Origin: Paenibacillus helianthi
GTDB taxonomy: Bacteria > Bacillota > Bacilli > Paenibacillales > Paenibacillaceae
DNA: 64,000 bases
Direction: 5' to 3'
NCBI RefSeq assembly: GCF_001909055.1
Contig: NZ_LVWI01000047.1
Span: 20,817-84,816, forward strand
This document shows, piece after piece, positions 26,274-33,574 of the stretch. Each line of letters opens with the position of its first letter. Within the stretch, counting starts at the first letter, position 1. The notes under the pieces are model-generated. The model was not told the DNA's origin. It searched no databases and saw nothing but the letters and a program-made list of their open reading frames with translations. The position numbers and the translations under genes are program-made.

Positions 26274-26813
26274 ATGACTCTATTGGAAACAGAACGGTTA
26301 ATCATTCGTGAATTTGTCCTTGAAGATATGGAAGCGGTGCATGCCTATGCCTCAGATCCTCTGGTGGCGAAATATATGATATGGGGGCCGAACTCAGAAG
26401 AGGAAACCGGAAGCTATATTAATTTGACCATGGAAATGCAACGTCAGAGTCCGCGGCGAGACTTTGAATTTGCCGTAGTTCTCAAACAGACCCATCAGCT
26501 GATCGGTGGCTGCGGCATTCACGTAAGTGAACCGAGCCAAGGGGAAATTGGCTATTGCTTCAATCGGCTGTTTTGGAGACAGGGATATACCTCTGAGGCT
26601 GCTGATGCCGTGCTTGATTTTGGTTTTCGGGAACTCGATCTTCACCGTGTATACGCTACTTGCCGTCCGGAGAATGTGGGTTCAGCCAAAGTTATGCAGA
26701 AGCTTGGCATGGCCTATGAGGGACATTTGCGTGAACACATGTGGCATAAAGGGAAATGGCATGACTCCTATCTGTATTCGATTTTAAAACCGGAATATGA
26801 TCGCCAGAGATGA
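26274..26813 (+). CDS. GNAT acetyltransferase, RimJ/RimL type
   Basis: 179 aa. Starts with the RimJ/L-type phrase LLETERLIIREFVLEDMEAVH and contains GEIGYCFNRLFWRQGYTSEA as acetyl-CoA binding region and RPENVGSAKVMQKLGM near the end, all standard for ribosomal-protein-type Ala/Ser acetyltransferases and their many small-molecule relatives. Start at 26274 follows AAGGAAGGG. Monocistronic by spacing. Acceptor unknown. Confidence 0.88.
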   Translation: MTLLETERLIIREFVLEDMEAVHAYASDPLVAKYMIWGPNSEEETGSYINLTMEMQRQSPRRDFEFAVVLKQTHQLIGGCGIHVSEPSQGEIGYCFNRLFWRQGYTSEAADAVLDFGFRELDLHRVYATCRPENVGSAKVMQKLGMAYEGHLREHMWHKGKWHDSYLYSILKPEYDRQR

Positions 26814-26896
26814 AATGGTTCATACTGGAACATTAATCAGCGAATTAAGCTGTCCATCTGCACAAGCCATCCGTTCTGTTTTTCATAGAGTATAGT

Positions 26897-26930
26897 AAAA
26901 ACCCTGTACAGAAAAATCTCTGTGACAGGG
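26897..26930 (-). terminator. probable terminator for the small membrane protein genes
   Basis: CCCTGT...ACAGGG stem with an inner ACAGA/TCTGT pairing; on the minus strand a TTTTT run follows. Confidence 0.6.
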
Positions 26931-26968
26931 CAGTACAGGCAAGGCAATGAACGGAAAGAATCCTTCAA

Positions 26969-27178
26969 TCATGCAGGGATAATGAATTTGAAATTAATCA
27001 TAAAGACGACCAGCGCGGCGGAAGCCAGAGAAAAGGTAATACAGCCTGCACCCAGGGCGCTGCGGCGGTCTCTGATGAATTTGAAGCCCAGTGCCCCAAT
27101 AAGAACCGTAGTTCCCGCCAGAACGACTGTCATACCCACCATTGCCAGCCAGTATAGCACCTCAAAAAACTCTGCCAT
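26969..27178 (-). CDS. small two-helix membrane protein
   Basis: 69 aa with two hydrophobic segments (YWLAMVGMTVVLAGTTVLIG and ITFSLASAALVVFMINF) joined by a basic loop (KFIRDRRSALG). Start at 27178 behind GGAGGGGAGGA. No recognised family. It follows a DUF805 gene on the same strand after 74 bp and may be co-transcribed with it. Confidence 0.7.
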   Translation of the reverse strand: MAEFFEVLYWLAMVGMTVVLAGTTVLIGALGFKFIRDRRSALGAGCITFSLASAALVVFMINFKFIIPA

Positions 27179-27252
27179 GAAGAGTCCTCCCCTCCAGGCC
27201 ATAATACAATGATTTTTAAGGATTTTCCAGCAGAATGTCAAGATATGTACAG

Positions 27253-27594
27253 CTAGTAATTGAAATTAGACCCGTATTTATTGTTGCCTTCGCTTGGCAG
27301 GCAAGCAAAAACAGTTAAGATAACGAATCCCACCATGGGAATCAAACAGAACAGAACCCACCAGCCGCTCTTTCCGGAATCGTGTAGTCTTCGTAACAGA
27401 ACTGCCAAAGACGGCAAAAACATGGCGAGCGAATAGAGCGGTGTCAGTAGGTGAATGATTCCAAGCATCTCCTGTAGAAAAGCCAAAGCGATGAAGAAGA
27501 TAATATTGAACAGAAAGAACATCCAATATTCTGTCCGGGTGGCCCTCCCTGTGAATCCTCTATAGTTTTTTAATGCTTTTATGTACCACTGCAT
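27253..27594 (-). CDS. DUF805 membrane protein
   Basis: 113 aa with three to four membrane segments. The opening WYIKALKNYRGFTGRATRTE, the LRRLHDSGKSGWW motif in the middle and the polar end with NKYG are diagnostic of DUF805, a widespread inner-membrane family of unknown function. GGGAG precedes the ATG. Confidence 0.88.
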   Translation of the reverse strand: MQWYIKALKNYRGFTGRATRTEYWMFFLFNIIFFIALAFLQEMLGIIHLLTPLYSLAMFLPSLAVLLRRLHDSGKSGWWVLFCLIPMVGFVILTVFACLPSEGNNKYGSNFNY

Positions 27595-27930
27595 TGACCC
27601 AACTCCCTAATCTATTATGATTATGTATTGATTTTTTATCGGCACAGCTTTAACGAAATATGATAGCAGCGCTCTCCAGACCATCTGACATTCTATGCAT
27701 CCTTGCTAATTTCAGGCGATTGCTGTCGATTGCCGTAAGGCAGGCTTTGTCGGAATCTGCGGCTTGAGCGGCGCATCCCATAAATGGATATACCAGGACA
27801 TAGAGCCCCGCAGCTATATGCCCTTTTTTGCCATGTCTACCTGCTTACACGGACAATCATACAGGAGGGTGGGAGCTTTTCTGAGTAAAGTATAGGGTAG
27901 GCTGGGGAATGTGAAAGGAGTGGGAGAACA
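27595..27930. other. intergenic region upstream of the ATP-grasp gene
   Basis: No gene-like frame, repeat or terminator that I would support; contains the divergent promoters of the DUF805 and ATP-grasp genes. Confidence 0.5.
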
Positions 27931-28593
27931 ATGGCGGGAAGACAACTGGCCAGCAAGTGGCTGAAAACCGAGGCGCTGCTGAGCGATCCTCGGGTTGCCG
28001 GTTACATTCCGAGAACGATGGAATATAGCGCTGCTGGGTTGTTAAGGATGCTGGGTATATACGGTTCGGTCGTAATAAAACCTGTTGTCGGCGGTGGCGG
28101 TTACGGGGTAATCAAAGTGTTCCGTAGCAGCCGGGCATATGGATTCACACATATGAACAGTACAAGAATGTATCGGGATTTCTCATCCATGAGACGCGCG
28201 CTGGACATGTTTAAGGTCAAACGCAGATATCTAATGCAGCAGTGTATCTCACTCGCCCGGATTGATGGACGTCCTATTGATTATCGGGTCAAGGTGGTGA
28301 AGAACGGGGATCATTGGGAGTTTCGGGCTATGGTGGGAAGAGTGGCCCGGCCAGGGCTATTCGTGACGAATCTCTGTAAGGGAGGCACGATGTTAAGCTG
28401 CCGGGAGGGGTTAAGAAGATCCTTACCCCGAATTAGGACTTCTGCCAAAAAAGCAGAGATGCGTCGTCTGACCCTGATCTGCATAGAACTGCTGGAGCGG
28501 CATTTTCCGGGGATCGGTGAACTTGGGTTTGATTATGCTGTGGATCAACGTGGAAAAATCTGGATTCTGGAAGTAAATACCCGTCCGAAATGA
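27931..28593 (+). CDS. YheC/YheD-like ATP-grasp protein
   Basis: 220 aa of the YheC/D family (spore-coat-associated ATP-grasp proteins of Bacillales). Visible features are KWLKTEALL at the start, VVIKPVVGGGGYGVIKV (ATP-binding glycine loop), the IDYRVKVVK beta strand and the C-terminal GFDYAVDQRGKIWILEVNTRPK, with the Glu and Asn that hold Mg-ATP. The protein stops right after NTRPK, where most relatives continue for 20-30 residues, and it lacks the N-terminal half of YheD. GAAAGGAG precedes ATG. Substrate of this family is not known; sporulation expression is likely. Confidence 0.82.
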   Translation: MAGRQLASKWLKTEALLSDPRVAGYIPRTMEYSAAGLLRMLGIYGSVVIKPVVGGGGYGVIKVFRSSRAYGFTHMNSTRMYRDFSSMRRALDMFKVKRRYLMQQCISLARIDGRPIDYRVKVVKNGDHWEFRAMVGRVARPGLFVTNLCKGGTMLSCREGLRRSLPRIRTSAKKAEMRRLTLICIELLERHFPGIGELGFDYAVDQRGKIWILEVNTRPK

Positions 28594-28743
28594 TTAAGCA
28601 ATTTTTAAGAATTGACGATAAATATAGTAATACGATAGAATTGCGATTAGTTGTGTGATTCACGAGGTAATATTTGATAAAAAATTCCACGGAATTATGA
28701 ACAATGTAAAAATATTTCAGACCCATTTCCTGCGGATGAGACC

Positions 28744-28843
28744 TGTGTATAACTTTTATCCCCATAGTCCACTGTACAGTGAATGACTTTCAGGCCCTTA
28801 CTAACATCTTATACACAGGATTTCCACAGTCGCTTGTGGATAG
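28744..28843 (+). promoter_or_regulatory. DnaA-box cluster upstream of sda
   Basis: Two exact TTATNCACA boxes, 28744-28752 (TGTGTATAA, minus orientation) and 28809-28817 (TTATACACA), plus two with one mismatch: TTATCCCCA at 28756-28764 and CTATCCACA (minus) at 28835-28843. In B. subtilis, DnaA bound at such boxes activates sda. Confidence 0.78.
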
Positions 28844-28846
28844 TGG

Positions 28847-28881
28847 GAACGCTTGTTCGAAAAATGATAGTTTGCTATGAT
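28847..28881 (+). promoter_or_regulatory. sda promoter with overlapping LexA (SOS) box
   Basis: GAACGCTTGTTC at 28847-28858 is an exact GAAC-N4-GTTC Bacillus-type SOS box. Its right half provides the -35 element TTGTTC (28853-28858); 17 bp later is TATGAT (28876-28881) with an extended -10 TG. LexA bound here would cover the -35. Confidence 0.75.
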
Positions 28882-28919
28882 AGATTCAGATCCAAATAAA
28901 GGAAAGGTAGGTGAACGTT

Positions 28920-29063
28920 ATGGTTGAATTGTCGGATGAGATGCTCTTGGACTCTTACCATAGAGCAATAGAACTGCAATTAGAGCATGATTTCATCGCT
29001 CTTCTGCTCGCTGAAATTCGCAAACGGAACTTACACTCTCCAGTTCATGCGGTTCTTCACTAA
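28920..29063 (+). CDS. sda: sporulation checkpoint inhibitor Sda
   Basis: 47-aa protein. LSDEMLLDSYHRAIELQLEH and DFIALLLAEIRKRNL reproduce the helical hairpin of Sda (LSDELLIESY...DFIELI..EI.RR in Bacillus), which binds the histidine kinase KinA and blocks its phosphorylation so that sporulation does not start while DNA is damaged or replication is under way. AGGTAGGTG precedes ATG 28920. The upstream region carries four DnaA-box matches and an SOS-box overlapping the -35 element; the gene ends in a strong bidirectional terminator. It is monocistronic. Confidence 0.88.
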   Translation: MVELSDEMLLDSYHRAIELQLEHDFIALLLAEIRKRNLHSPVHAVLH

Positions 29064-29114
29064 GACGCAGAGACACCTTTGCAGCAGCTCCTACATTCAA
29101 ACCGCAAGCATCAC

Positions 29115-29172
29115 AAAATAGGGTATCTGTTCAGATTGAAGTGCAATCAACCTGAACAGATACCCTTTTATT
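29115..29172. terminator. bidirectional terminator between sda and ferredoxin-NADP reductase
   Basis: A perfect 15-bp stem, AGGGTATCTGTTCAG (29120-29134) with CTGAACAGATACCCT (29152-29166), flanked by AAAAT on the left and TTTTAT on the right. Confidence 0.9.
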
Positions 29173-29198
29173 TGGTTCAATAGGAAGCGGATGTTCCG

Positions 29199-30197
29199 TT
29201 AGAGCTTGAGATTGCTGCTGTGCCCCGGAGACAGCTTGGCTTCCGGGTCAAGGTAGACCTTGGCATTGTTCACTGCCGTAGGGGCTTCTCCAAATCCTAC
29301 AGCAATCAGCTTCAGCTTGCCTGGATATGTAGTAATATCGCCGGCAGCGAAGATCCCTGGAATGCTGGTCTCCATGCGGGAGTCAACCACGATAGAGTTG
29401 CTCTCAATGTCGATGCCCCACTCGGCAATCGGTCCCAGCGAAGAGACAAAGCCGAAATTGACGATTACGCTATCTACTTCAAGTTCTTGCGTTTCTTTGG
29501 TTTTGATATGGGACAAGGTAACCTTGGTAATGAATTCTTCGCCGTGCAACTCGGTGATCTCTGAAGGCGTAATGACATTAACCTTGGATGCCATGAGGTT
29601 CTCTACACTATGCTCATGAGCGCGGAATTTATCCCGGCGGTGAATGAGGGTTACCTCTTCAGCAATGGGTTCCAGCATCAGTGCCCAATCCACCGCAGAG
29701 TCGCCGCCACCGCTGATCAGCACCTTTTTCCCCTTGAATGCATTCAAATCACTTATAAAATAATGCAGATTGGCTCTCTCAAAACGGGCGGCCTCCGGAA
29801 GTTCCAGACGGCGTGGTTCAAAGGCACCAACTCCTGCTGTAATGATCACTGCCTTACTATGATACTCTGCTTTATCGGTAGTGATAACGAAATGGCGTTC
29901 GTCCTGCTTGATAAGCGAAACGACCTTCTCCTCCAGCCGGATATCGGACTGGAACAGCTCCATTTGGCGGGAAAGGTTATCTACCAGCTCCTGACCGGTG
30001 ACTTTTGGAAAGCCGGCCACGTCATAAATATATTTTTCAGGATAAAGAGCAGCAAGCTGCCCTCCCAGTTGGGGCATACTTTCAATTAGGGTTACCGATG
30101 CCTGGCGCATCCCGCCATAAAAGGCGGCAAACATCCCGGCCGGACCGCCTCCTATGATTAAAAGATCGCTCATAGGAACGGATTGCTCTTGTGTCAC
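29199..30197 (-). CDS. ferredoxin--NADP(+) reductase type 2 (YumC-like)
   Basis: 332-aa thioredoxin-reductase-like flavoprotein that lacks the CxxC redox pair, the mark of YumC-type ferredoxin/flavodoxin-NADP reductases. FAD motif IIGGGPAGMFAAFYGGMRQA, then MPQLGGQLAALYPEKYIYDVAG, NADP fold SGGGDSAVDWAL and the closing FAAGDITTYPGK are all visible. GTG start at 30197 behind GGAGGTG. Divergent from the NDH-2 gene at 30496, as yumC and yumB are neighbours in B. subtilis. Supplies reduced ferredoxin/flavodoxin or thiols; partner not in the window. Confidence 0.9.
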   Translation of the reverse strand: MTQEQSVPMSDLLIIGGGPAGMFAAFYGGMRQASVTLIESMPQLGGQLAALYPEKYIYDVAGFPKVTGQELVDNLSRQMELFQSDIRLEEKVVSLIKQDERHFVITTDKAEYHSKAVIITAGVGAFEPRRLELPEAARFERANLHYFISDLNAFKGKKVLISGGGDSAVDWALMLEPIAEEVTLIHRRDKFRAHEHSVENLMASKVNVITPSEITELHGEEFITKVTLSHIKTKETQELEVDSVIVNFGFVSSLGPIAEWGIDIESNSIVVDSRMETSIPGIFAAGDITTYPGKLKLIAVGFGEAPTAVNNAKVYLDPEAKLSPGHSSNLKL

Positions 30198-30262
30198 GAA
30201 TATTACACCTCCGAGTTGATAGTTTCAAATTGCCATACTGGCTTATCTAACATTATAAACAT

Positions 30263-30313
30263 TGTGACACCGACCTGCAAAGGCTTGATTTCGGAAGAAA
30301 AATGTGACATTTT
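30263..30313. promoter_or_regulatory. two TGTGACA motifs in the divergent FNR/NDH-2 promoter region
   Basis: TGTGACA at 30263-30269 and 30303-30309 lie exactly 40 bp apart in the same orientation; the second sits in the palindrome AAAATGTGACATTTT (30299-30313). Candidate operator for an unknown regulator. The rest of 30198-30495 is AT-rich without a gene. Confidence 0.4.
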
Positions 30314-30495
30314 GCTGCATGATTATATTTGATTAAAACGATACTAAGGTTTACAATGGATATGGTTATTTTAGAAATCCTTTAAGTTTAATTGGAAATT
30401 CTTCTGAATTTAAGTGTATAAATTCACAAAATAAACCGAATTTTTTTACAAAAAATAACACATAGACAGATTTACCTGTTGGAAGGAGCCGGAAC

Positions 30496-31689
30496 ATGAG
30501 CAGTATTCCCAAAATCGTTATCCTAGGCGCGGGATATGGAGGTATTTTGACCGCGCAGCGGCTGCAGAAAGCTTTGAACTATAATGAAGCAGATGTGACA
30601 CTGGTGAACCGCCATGAGTATCACTATTTCACTACCCATCTACATATGCCTGCTGCGGGTACAGACAGCATCGAGCATACCCGGGTATCGATTTCCAAAT
30701 TAATTGATGAATTCAAAATTGATCTCGTTAAATCTTCCGTACAGGAAATTCGCACCCAGCAAAAAAAGGTAATTCTGGAAGACGGTACGCTGTCGTATGA
30801 CTATCTCGTAATCGCCCTTGGAGGGGAACCTGAAACCTTCGGAATTCCGGGACTGGATAAATATGCGCTGACTATCCGCAGTATTAATTCCGTGCGTTTG
30901 ATCCGTGAGCATATCGAATATCAATTTGCCAAATACAAGAATGAGAACAATGCACAGGAGCATATTAATTTCGTTGTGGGCGGCGCAGGTTTCAGCGGCA
31001 TTGAATTTGTGGCTGAACTGGCAGACCGCATTCCGGCGCTGTGCAAGGAATATGATGTGGATCCAAGCATGGTCAATATCTACAATGTGGAGGCTGCTCC
31101 TACGGCACTGCCGGGCTTTGCACCTGAACTGGTAGAGCATGCGATGACAGTGCTAACGAAGAAAGGTGTAACCTTCAAGATCGGTGTAGCCATCAAAGAG
31201 TGCCTGCCTGGCGGCGTTATCCTTGCCACTGGTGAAGAGATCAAAGCCTCAACTATTGTCTGGACCGGCGGCATCCGCGGCAACCGGCTGATCGAAGCAG
31301 CAGGGTTTGAAGCCATGCGCGGACGGGTTAAGGTGGACGAGTACTTGCGCGCTCCGGGACATGAAAATATCTTTATTATCGGCGATGGCTCTTTGATGAT
31401 TAATCCGGAAGGACGCCCTTACCCGCCAACGGCACAGATTGCCATGCAGCAGGGTGAATGCTGCGCACATAACCTAGTGGCCGCGATTCGCAGCCAGCAG
31501 CCTAGAAAGTTTGCCTTTAGCAACAAAGGCACAGTAGCTTCTCTGGGGAAAGGTCAAGGTATTGCCGTAGTTGGCGATAAGACCTATAAGGGCTGGACAG
31601 CAGCGCAGCTGAAGAAGGTTGTGGATATGCGTTATCTCTTCATCATCGGCGGTATACCGCTAGTCCTAAAAAAAGGAAGATTCCTCTAG
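30496..31689 (+). CDS. type II NADH:quinone oxidoreductase (NDH-2, YumB-like)
   Basis: 397-aa peripheral membrane flavoprotein that passes electrons from NADH to menaquinone without pumping protons. FAD motif ILGAGYGGILTA, HEYHYFTTHLHMPAAGT substrate-side segment, NADH fold VVGGAGFSGIEFVAEL, and IFIIGDGSLM followed by YPPTAQIAMQQGE (quinone-site AQxAxQ motif) are all present. The C-terminal amphipathic stretch LKKVVDMRYLFIIGGIPL anchors it to the membrane. AAGGAG precedes ATG 30496. Coupled to a small downstream gene by a one-base gap. This is the better NDH-2 candidate of the two in the window. Confidence 0.92.
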   Translation: MSSIPKIVILGAGYGGILTAQRLQKALNYNEADVTLVNRHEYHYFTTHLHMPAAGTDSIEHTRVSISKLIDEFKIDLVKSSVQEIRTQQKKVILEDGTLSYDYLVIALGGEPETFGIPGLDKYALTIRSINSVRLIREHIEYQFAKYKNENNAQEHINFVVGGAGFSGIEFVAELADRIPALCKEYDVDPSMVNIYNVEAAPTALPGFAPELVEHAMTVLTKKGVTFKIGVAIKECLPGGVILATGEEIKASTIVWTGGIRGNRLIEAAGFEAMRGRVKVDEYLRAPGHENIFIIGDGSLMINPEGRPYPPTAQIAMQQGECCAHNLVAAIRSQQPRKFAFSNKGTVASLGKGQGIAVVGDKTYKGWTAAQLKKVVDMRYLFIIGGIPLVLKKGRFL

Positions 31690-31690
31690 G

Positions 31691-31972
31691 ATGCGCCACT
31701 GCAGCGTGCAAGTCCGCGGCCTGCTGACGCGTGAGGAGCTGGACCGGTATAATGGTCTGATTGAGGTCGGATCTTATCTGGAGGACCAGAGCCGTTACGA
31801 TCTCGCCTACAGTGTCCAGAAGGAAATCGACATCCTCATACTCCCGGCGATTGAGCGGCTGAAGGATAAAGGGCGGGCCCGCGACCGGGCGACGGCTGAA
31901 TACCTGGAGAGTCTGCGTGAAGAAGAGGAAGACTGCGAAGAGGATGACGAAACCGGTTCATCAACGGTTTAA
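31691..31972 (+). CDS. small hypothetical protein coupled to NDH-2
   Basis: 93 aa, soluble and strongly charged, ending in an acidic run (REEEEDCEEDDE). The ATG stands one base after the NDH-2 stop, so its translation is probably coupled. The middle, VQKEIDILILPAIERLKDKGR, suggests helices. I do not recognise a family. Its placement suggests a small partner or assembly factor of NDH-2, which is inference. Confidence 0.7.
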   Translation: MRHCSVQVRGLLTREELDRYNGLIEVGSYLEDQSRYDLAYSVQKEIDILILPAIERLKDKGRARDRATAEYLESLREEEEDCEEDDETGSSTV

Positions 31973-32004
31973 TTCAAATACTATGTATGACTTCATGAAC
32001 ATGA

Positions 32005-32042
32005 CAAAGGGTGTGTCTCCATTATGGGAGACACACCCTTTC
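32005..32042. terminator. bidirectional terminator between NDH-2 operon and hemQ
   Basis: 15-bp perfect stem AAAGGGTGTGTCTCC / GGGAGACACACCCTT with loop ATTAT; T or A runs on both sides are short. Confidence 0.82.
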
Positions 32043-32068
32043 TGCATAGGAACAGGAGATTACTGTTG

Positions 32069-32827
32069 TTACAGCTTCAGCAGTTCTTCGAAACTGTCCA
32101 GTGTCAGCAGATTGCCGACATAGAACGGGCCAAATTCACCATAGCGGGCGCTGACCTCATCAAAGCGCATCTCGTAGACCAGCTTCTTGAACTGCAGCGC
32201 GTCGTCGGCAAATAGGGTGACGCCCCATTCCCAGTCGTCGAAGCCGACGGAGCCGGTAATGATCTGCTTCACTTTGCCGGCATACCCGCGGCCGATTAAT
32301 CCGTGCGAATGCATCAGCTCGCGGCGCTTCTCCATATCGAGCATATACCAGTTGTCGGCAAGCTCGCGTTTTTTGTTCATCGGATAGAAGCAGATATGCT
32401 TCATTTGCGGCAGAACAGGCTTCAAGCGGGCGGCTACATGCGGATTCTGCATAGGATCACTGCCGTCTCCAGCGCTTCCGCCAGCGGCATAGTTGCTGAG
32501 CTCAACGATACTGACATAGGAATAGGACTTGGTAGTATACTGGGCAAAGGCGATTTTGTTAAAGGCGGTCTCAAGCTGGTTCAGTGCTTCCAGACTTTCC
32601 CGCAGAAACATCATCACGAAATCAGCCTTCTGGCCGACAATGGAGTACACTGTGGTGCTTCCTTCCTTGGCTTCCTCAACTGTATCCCATTCCTGCATGA
32701 AGGCATGCAGTTCTTCCAGGGCAACAGCACGTTCTTCGTCATCGGCAGCCGTCCAGGCCGTCCAGTTCAAAGAGCGGAAGTCATGCAGGGCATACCAGCC
32801 TTCCAGTGTCAACGCGGCTTCGTTCAT
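32069..32827 (-). CDS. hemQ: heme-dependent coproheme decarboxylase HemQ
   Basis: 252-aa member of the chlorite-dismutase fold. HemQ converts Fe-coproporphyrin III to protoheme, the last step of the coproporphyrin-dependent heme route of Gram-positives. Typical pieces are EGWYALHDFRSLNW at the start, SYSYVSIVELSNY (active-site Tyr region), KHICFYPMNKKRE, the heme-ligand His in RRELMHSHGLIGRGYAGK and DDWEWGVTLFADD. Start ATG 32827 with AAGGAG. Other hem genes are absent from the window. It supplies heme for SdhC and heme A synthesis by CtaA. Confidence 0.93.
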   Translation of the reverse strand: MNEAALTLEGWYALHDFRSLNWTAWTAADDEERAVALEELHAFMQEWDTVEEAKEGSTTVYSIVGQKADFVMMFLRESLEALNQLETAFNKIAFAQYTTKSYSYVSIVELSNYAAGGSAGDGSDPMQNPHVAARLKPVLPQMKHICFYPMNKKRELADNWYMLDMEKRRELMHSHGLIGRGYAGKVKQIITGSVGFDDWEWGVTLFADDALQFKKLVYEMRFDEVSARYGEFGPFYVGNLLTLDSFEELLKL

Positions 32828-33048
32828 GTATTCTCACTCCTTAGCATAAGTTTATATGTACATCCGCTTAATCTATTTGCATTGTATCGCATGCAGGCAG
32901 GCAGAGCAAACGCGCAGCTCCAGGATTTGCTGTGTGAAGATCCGGGATGAAGATAATGTTCATTGCTTCGCTACATTTTTTCTAGTAAACTTACTATTAA
33001 TTAAGGTTTGCTGTGCGGTTCTTTATAGAGAGAGGGGATGGCGGTACG

Positions 33049-33345
33049 ATGGGGTTTATTCCTGTGTTTGTTCTGGCCGTTTTGTTCTTTGTTATGATGT
33101 TTGGCATTGGCTTTATCCTTAACATGTTAATGAAGACTACCTGGTTCCCTGCCTATCTGTTTGTCCTTGTGATTCTGCCTGTGGTCGTCTATTCGATCTG
33201 GGATCGGAGCGCCATGAGCCTGTGGGAGCATTTGTCCACCTTCCATGTCGTGGATTACCTCACGGGTATTGCGGGTCTGGCTGGAGCAGTGCTCAGTGGC
33301 TGGACAATTCAGAAGCTCAGGCTTGGCGGCTACAAAATGTTCTAA
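33049..33345 (+). CDS. yuiB: YuiB-like membrane protein
   Basis: 98-aa protein with three membrane segments. FFVMMFGIGFILNMLMKTTW near the start and the ending GLAGAVLSGWTIQKLRLGGYKMF mirror B. subtilis YuiB (FFGIGFILNMLLRMSW ... LRKSGYQMF), which also sits by yumB/yumC. Function unknown. Start 33049 chosen because AGAGGGGA lies before it; the upstream in-frame ATG would add 12 unrelated residues. Divergent from hemQ. Confidence 0.83.
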   Translation: MGFIPVFVLAVLFFVMMFGIGFILNMLMKTTWFPAYLFVLVILPVVVYSIWDRSAMSLWEHLSTFHVVDYLTGIAGLAGAVLSGWTIQKLRLGGYKMF

Positions 33346-33364
33346 GGGTTTCGTGCGCATACAG

Positions 33365-33406
33365 AGCGGCTGCTGTCCTTACCTAAGGATGGAGAGCCGT
33401 TTTTTC
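33365..33406 (+). terminator. terminator after yuiB
   Basis: CGGCTGCTGTCCTTA pairs with TAAGGATGGAGAGCCG (small mismatches) followed by TTTTTT at 33400-33405. Confidence 0.8.
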
Positions 33407-33574
33407 TTGGAATATAAGCATTTATCTGTTCACGCCAGCAATGGATAACAAGCTGTCGATATCAGGGGGATAAGCACTGAATTTGGACTTTTTTTTACAT
33501 TTCCGGGCGGAAGTTTTGTGATAGAATAGAAATCTAAATGGATTCGTGTAGAAAAAGAGGGAGGTAATCCGCAG

